Shown here piece after piece: positions 62,211 through 64,000 of a stretch of DNA of 64,000 nt. The notes beneath the pieces were generated by a model. The model worked only from the letters and a program-made list of their open reading frames with translations, had not been told where the DNA came from and searched no databases. Source of the DNA: QKMZ01 sp012965515 (GTDB taxonomy: Bacteria; Cyanobacteriota; Vampirovibrionia; Obscuribacterales; Obscuribacteraceae); contig CALFMP010000007.1 of the NCBI GenBank assembly GCA_937879965.1, positions 62,001 to 126,000 on the forward strand. Reading direction: 5' to 3'. How positions within the stretch are numbered: position 1 is the stretch's first letter; each line of letters opens with the position of its first letter. A program made the translations under genes and the position numbers.

Positions 62211-63167
62211 CTAGTTCGCAAGCAGATCTTTGTAGACCTTCGTCACGCTCTCAGTTACTTTCAGCGATTGCTCGCTCTTTCCGCGTTTCAGTGTGGCGAG
62301 CGACTGTTTGAACAACGCGTCCGCTTCTGTTTTCTTCGCGGCATTGTCTTGTTTTGCCAAAATTTCTGCCAAAGATGCTTGCGCTACAGCGGTGTTCGGA
62401 TCTTTCTTTCCGTAATGTTTTTCGAACAACGCAAGAGCGCGGCGGCCGGATGCTTCCGCATCAGCATACTTTTTCTGATCTAATTGCAGACCGGCAAGCA
62501 CACTAAGTTCTTTTGCAACCGATTTGCTCTCTTCGTTCGTGGTGCGCTCCCAAATTGTCAGAGCACGTTTTGCAAACGGTTCGGCTGCCTCGCTCTTCTT
62601 CAGTGCGTGCAGTGAAACAACTATATTGTCCAAAACTCGAGCGCACTCTTTGTCATCTTTGCTCTTTGTCTTTTCGACAAATTTCAAATAGCGCTCGGAA
62701 GCTTCCTGGCTTTTCTCAAATTTGTTGGTCTTCAAATAGAGAGTGGAAAGAAAATCCAGGCGCCGCATCAAAGTCGGATCTTCCGGTGGCATGATCTTCT
62801 CGCCGTATTTCACGGACAATTCAGCAGATGTACAGGCTTCACTGTATTTGCCCAAATAGTCGTACACGGTGGCTAGATTGTTGAGCGTCTTTCCGCGGCG
62901 CGGATCGTTTTCCGGAAGTTTTTCCGCGAGATCCATCGCTTGTTTGAAATCTTTGAGCGCCGTTTCGTAATTACCTCTTTCGAAATTATCCTTGCCATGT
63001 CTGTGCAAAGCTTCCCAGGTTTGCTCCGGCACTGCCGCATTGACGGCAGCCATTCCCAAAAGCAAGCTGACGGACAGAGCCGAGATAATACCGTTTGCAA
63101 AATTGCGACGGCGGTTGAGTTTTTCTTTCATGGCGTTTTTCACTGAGGAGGGATCATGGAAGGGCAT
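62211..63167 (-). CDS. Secreted TPR protein
   Basis: 318 aa. Signal peptide (hydrophobic core GIISALSVSLLLGMAAV, cleavage near AVNAA). Residues 48-300 hold TPR units with long spacing, including NFERGNYETALKDFKQAMDL, YDYLGKYSEACTSAELSV and QKKYADAEASGRRALALF. Start: the ATG at 63167 has GGAAGG seven bases upstream, within the end of the upstream gene; a second ATG at 63131 gives the more usual signal-peptide start. The gene overlaps the stop of the previous gene by 28 bases if the first start is used. Confidence 0.82.
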   Translation of the reverse strand: MPFHDPSSVKNAMKEKLNRRRNFANGIISALSVSLLLGMAAVNAAVPEQTWEALHRHGKDNFERGNYETALKDFKQAMDLAEKLPENDPRRGKTLNNLATVYDYLGKYSEACTSAELSVKYGEKIMPPEDPTLMRRLDFLSTLYLKTNKFEKSQEASERYLKFVEKTKSKDDKECARVLDNIVVSLHALKKSEAAEPFAKRALTIWERTTNEESKSVAKELSVLAGLQLDQKKYADAEASGRRALALFEKHYGKKDPNTAVAQASLAEILAKQDNAAKKTEADALFKQSLATLKRGKSEQSLKVTESVTKVYKDLLAN

Positions 63168-63598
63168 TCTTTTGCCTTCCCTACAATCTCAGAATGAGAG
63201 CTTGCTGCCCCGTCGCCGAGCGTATCAGCGGAAACGAGTACACATTCTCTCTCTTGCGAAGCACCTTGCGGATTTTGCCAGGCGTCGTACGGAAACTCAC
63301 TGGAGTTCTGACGTCTGTACCAAATCTCGACATTCTGAGGCTTCCAGACCAGCACCGCCGGCAGTGGCTGCCCGTCATCGAATTTGTTTTGCAGATCGTG
63401 CAAGAACGACTTATTCAATTTGACGTGAATGCCACCCGGGTATACGTTAGCGCCCAAGTCTTTGATTACTTCGATGATTTCCGGTGTGATTTTATGCACT
63501 GCCACCAGTACATCCGTCCCTTGTTTGCACCAGGGAAGTGTCTTGAGCATCTCAAGAAATGTAGCGCACGTTGCGGAGGCGCCTTCTGCTTCACTCAT
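63140..63598 (-). CDS. Hypothetical protein
   Basis: 152 aa from the ATG at 63598; a GTG 66 bases upstream is possible. No signal peptide. It has a regular strand-helix pattern (GTDVLVAVHKI, IIEVIKDLGANVYPGGIHVKLN, QPLPAVLVWKPQNVEIWYRR read in short parts) without a known family motif. It runs into the TPR gene downstream (overlap or short gap depending on start), so both are probably one transcript. Function unknown. Confidence 0.6.
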   Translation of the reverse strand: MSEAEGASATCATFLEMLKTLPWCKQGTDVLVAVHKITPEIIEVIKDLGANVYPGGIHVKLNKSFLHDLQNKFDDGQPLPAVLVWKPQNVEIWYRRQNSSEFPYDAWQNPQGASQERECVLVSADTLGDGAASSHSEIVGKAKECPSMIPPQ

Positions 63599-63725
63599 CG
63601 CTTGATAACCACCTGAATAACTAAAAGAGGACCTAATTGTAGACTGCTTGTATAGGAAGATCACCCATTTGTGTTGGAATTACACAGGCTCGGGAGGAAT
63701 TTCACATTAATCCGGTTGTCAGGCG

Positions 63726-64000
63726 TCAAGGCAAGCCCGGTTCGTGGGTGTTTTGCTCCCAGTCATTCCAAATGCGCTTGGCTGTGGCTCGATTGGCAAT
63801 CGCATTGAAAACGTCGCCAGTTTTCATCTCAGCATCCTTGAGATTAAAGAGCACCTTGGCCACGGATATGTCTTCCTTGCCCTTTGCCTTCTTAAAGAAG
63901 ACAATCGCCTTATCAAAATACTTCTTTGCCTGATCGGGCTTGCCGCGGGTCATCTCCACCAGGCCAAGCTGATTCAGACAAACCGCATAGTTGTAGCGCC
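63726..64000 (-). CDS. C-terminal fragment of a TPR protein (5' end beyond window)
   Basis: The frame is open from the right edge to the stop at 63726, encoding at least 91 residues. The visible part has a TPR unit (YAVCLNQLGLVEMTRGKPDQAKKY in parts; KAIVFFKKAKG) and a final helical, Asp/Asn-rich end. A GTG at 63959 might be read as a start but the sequence upstream of it stays in TPR pattern, so the gene continues outside. Probably a neighbour in function to the secreted TPR protein 62211-63167. Confidence 0.7.
   Translation of the reverse strand, partial: RYNYAVCLNQLGLVEMTRGKPDQAKKYFDKAIVFFKKAKGKEDISVAKVLFNLKDAEMKTGDVFNAIANRATAKRIWNDWEQNTHEPGLP

Noticed and set aside
1..64000. Mobile elements, CRISPR arrays, tRNA or rRNA genes
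   Set aside because: I looked for transposases, integrases, regularly spaced repeats and tRNA-like T-loops and found none that I could support.

Overview
The window (about 50% GC, densely packed genes on both strands) looks like chromosomal DNA of an uncultured-type bacterium. The mix of Hanks-type Ser/Thr kinases, Sel1/TPR/HEAT repeat proteins, TadE-like pseudopilin relatives, many GTG/TTG starts and secreted proteins with cleavable signals is most like the non-photosynthetic cyanobacterial sister group (Melainabacteria/Vampirovibrionophyceae, Obscuribacterales type). That placement is inference from gene content only. I see no rRNA, tRNA, CRISPR array, transposase, integrase or prophage gene.

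Layout. 1-10 kb: a kinase-Sel1 fusion cut by the left edge, an OmpR-type regulator, a DUF4239-like membrane protein, a GspE-N/MshEN-like repeat protein, a membrane kinase, a thioredoxin-like lipoprotein and an OmpA-like protein. 10-25 kb: a receiver-kinase hybrid whose catalytic residues are degenerate, a LysM-like His-rich protein, a PEBP protein translationally coupled to an aminoacyl-tRNA protein transferase, a large VIT/vWA membrane protein, a stand-alone receiver, a YafK-like L,D-transpeptidase, an LMW tyrosine phosphatase, a SUKH domain fused to a ClpX-type zinc finger, and an alpha/beta hydrolase divergent from a phosphoribosyltransferase. 25-37 kb: type II NADH dehydrogenase, a ThDP oxidase-like enzyme, a ferritin-like protein, two M50-type membrane proteases, HEAT and low-complexity proteins, SixA. 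37-46 kb: a cytosolic kinase overlapping rluE, an esterase lipoprotein, a CtpA protease, a Sel1 protein, TadE/TadG-like proteins and a subtilase.

46-59 kb is the clearest unit: a co-directional purine cluster purF-C-D-N-L-Q-M-H-E-K with overlaps or short gaps. It encodes nearly the whole route from PRPP to IMP; only purB (adenylosuccinate lyase) is not here. PurL is long and carries a PurS-like N-terminus while PurQ remains separate, and PurC is about 190 residues longer than the E. coli enzyme. The cluster is followed by a truncated haemoglobin and several TPR/LolA-like proteins, the last running off the right edge.

Between genes there is a recurring family of short palindromes (GGGCGACGC...GCGTCGCCC and GGGCGCA...TGCGCCC types), several good intrinsic terminators, and at 33.06-33.16 kb a cobalamin-riboswitch-like element that points antisense into the end of a minus-strand gene with no plus-strand gene behind it. 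The last is the observation I would check first.
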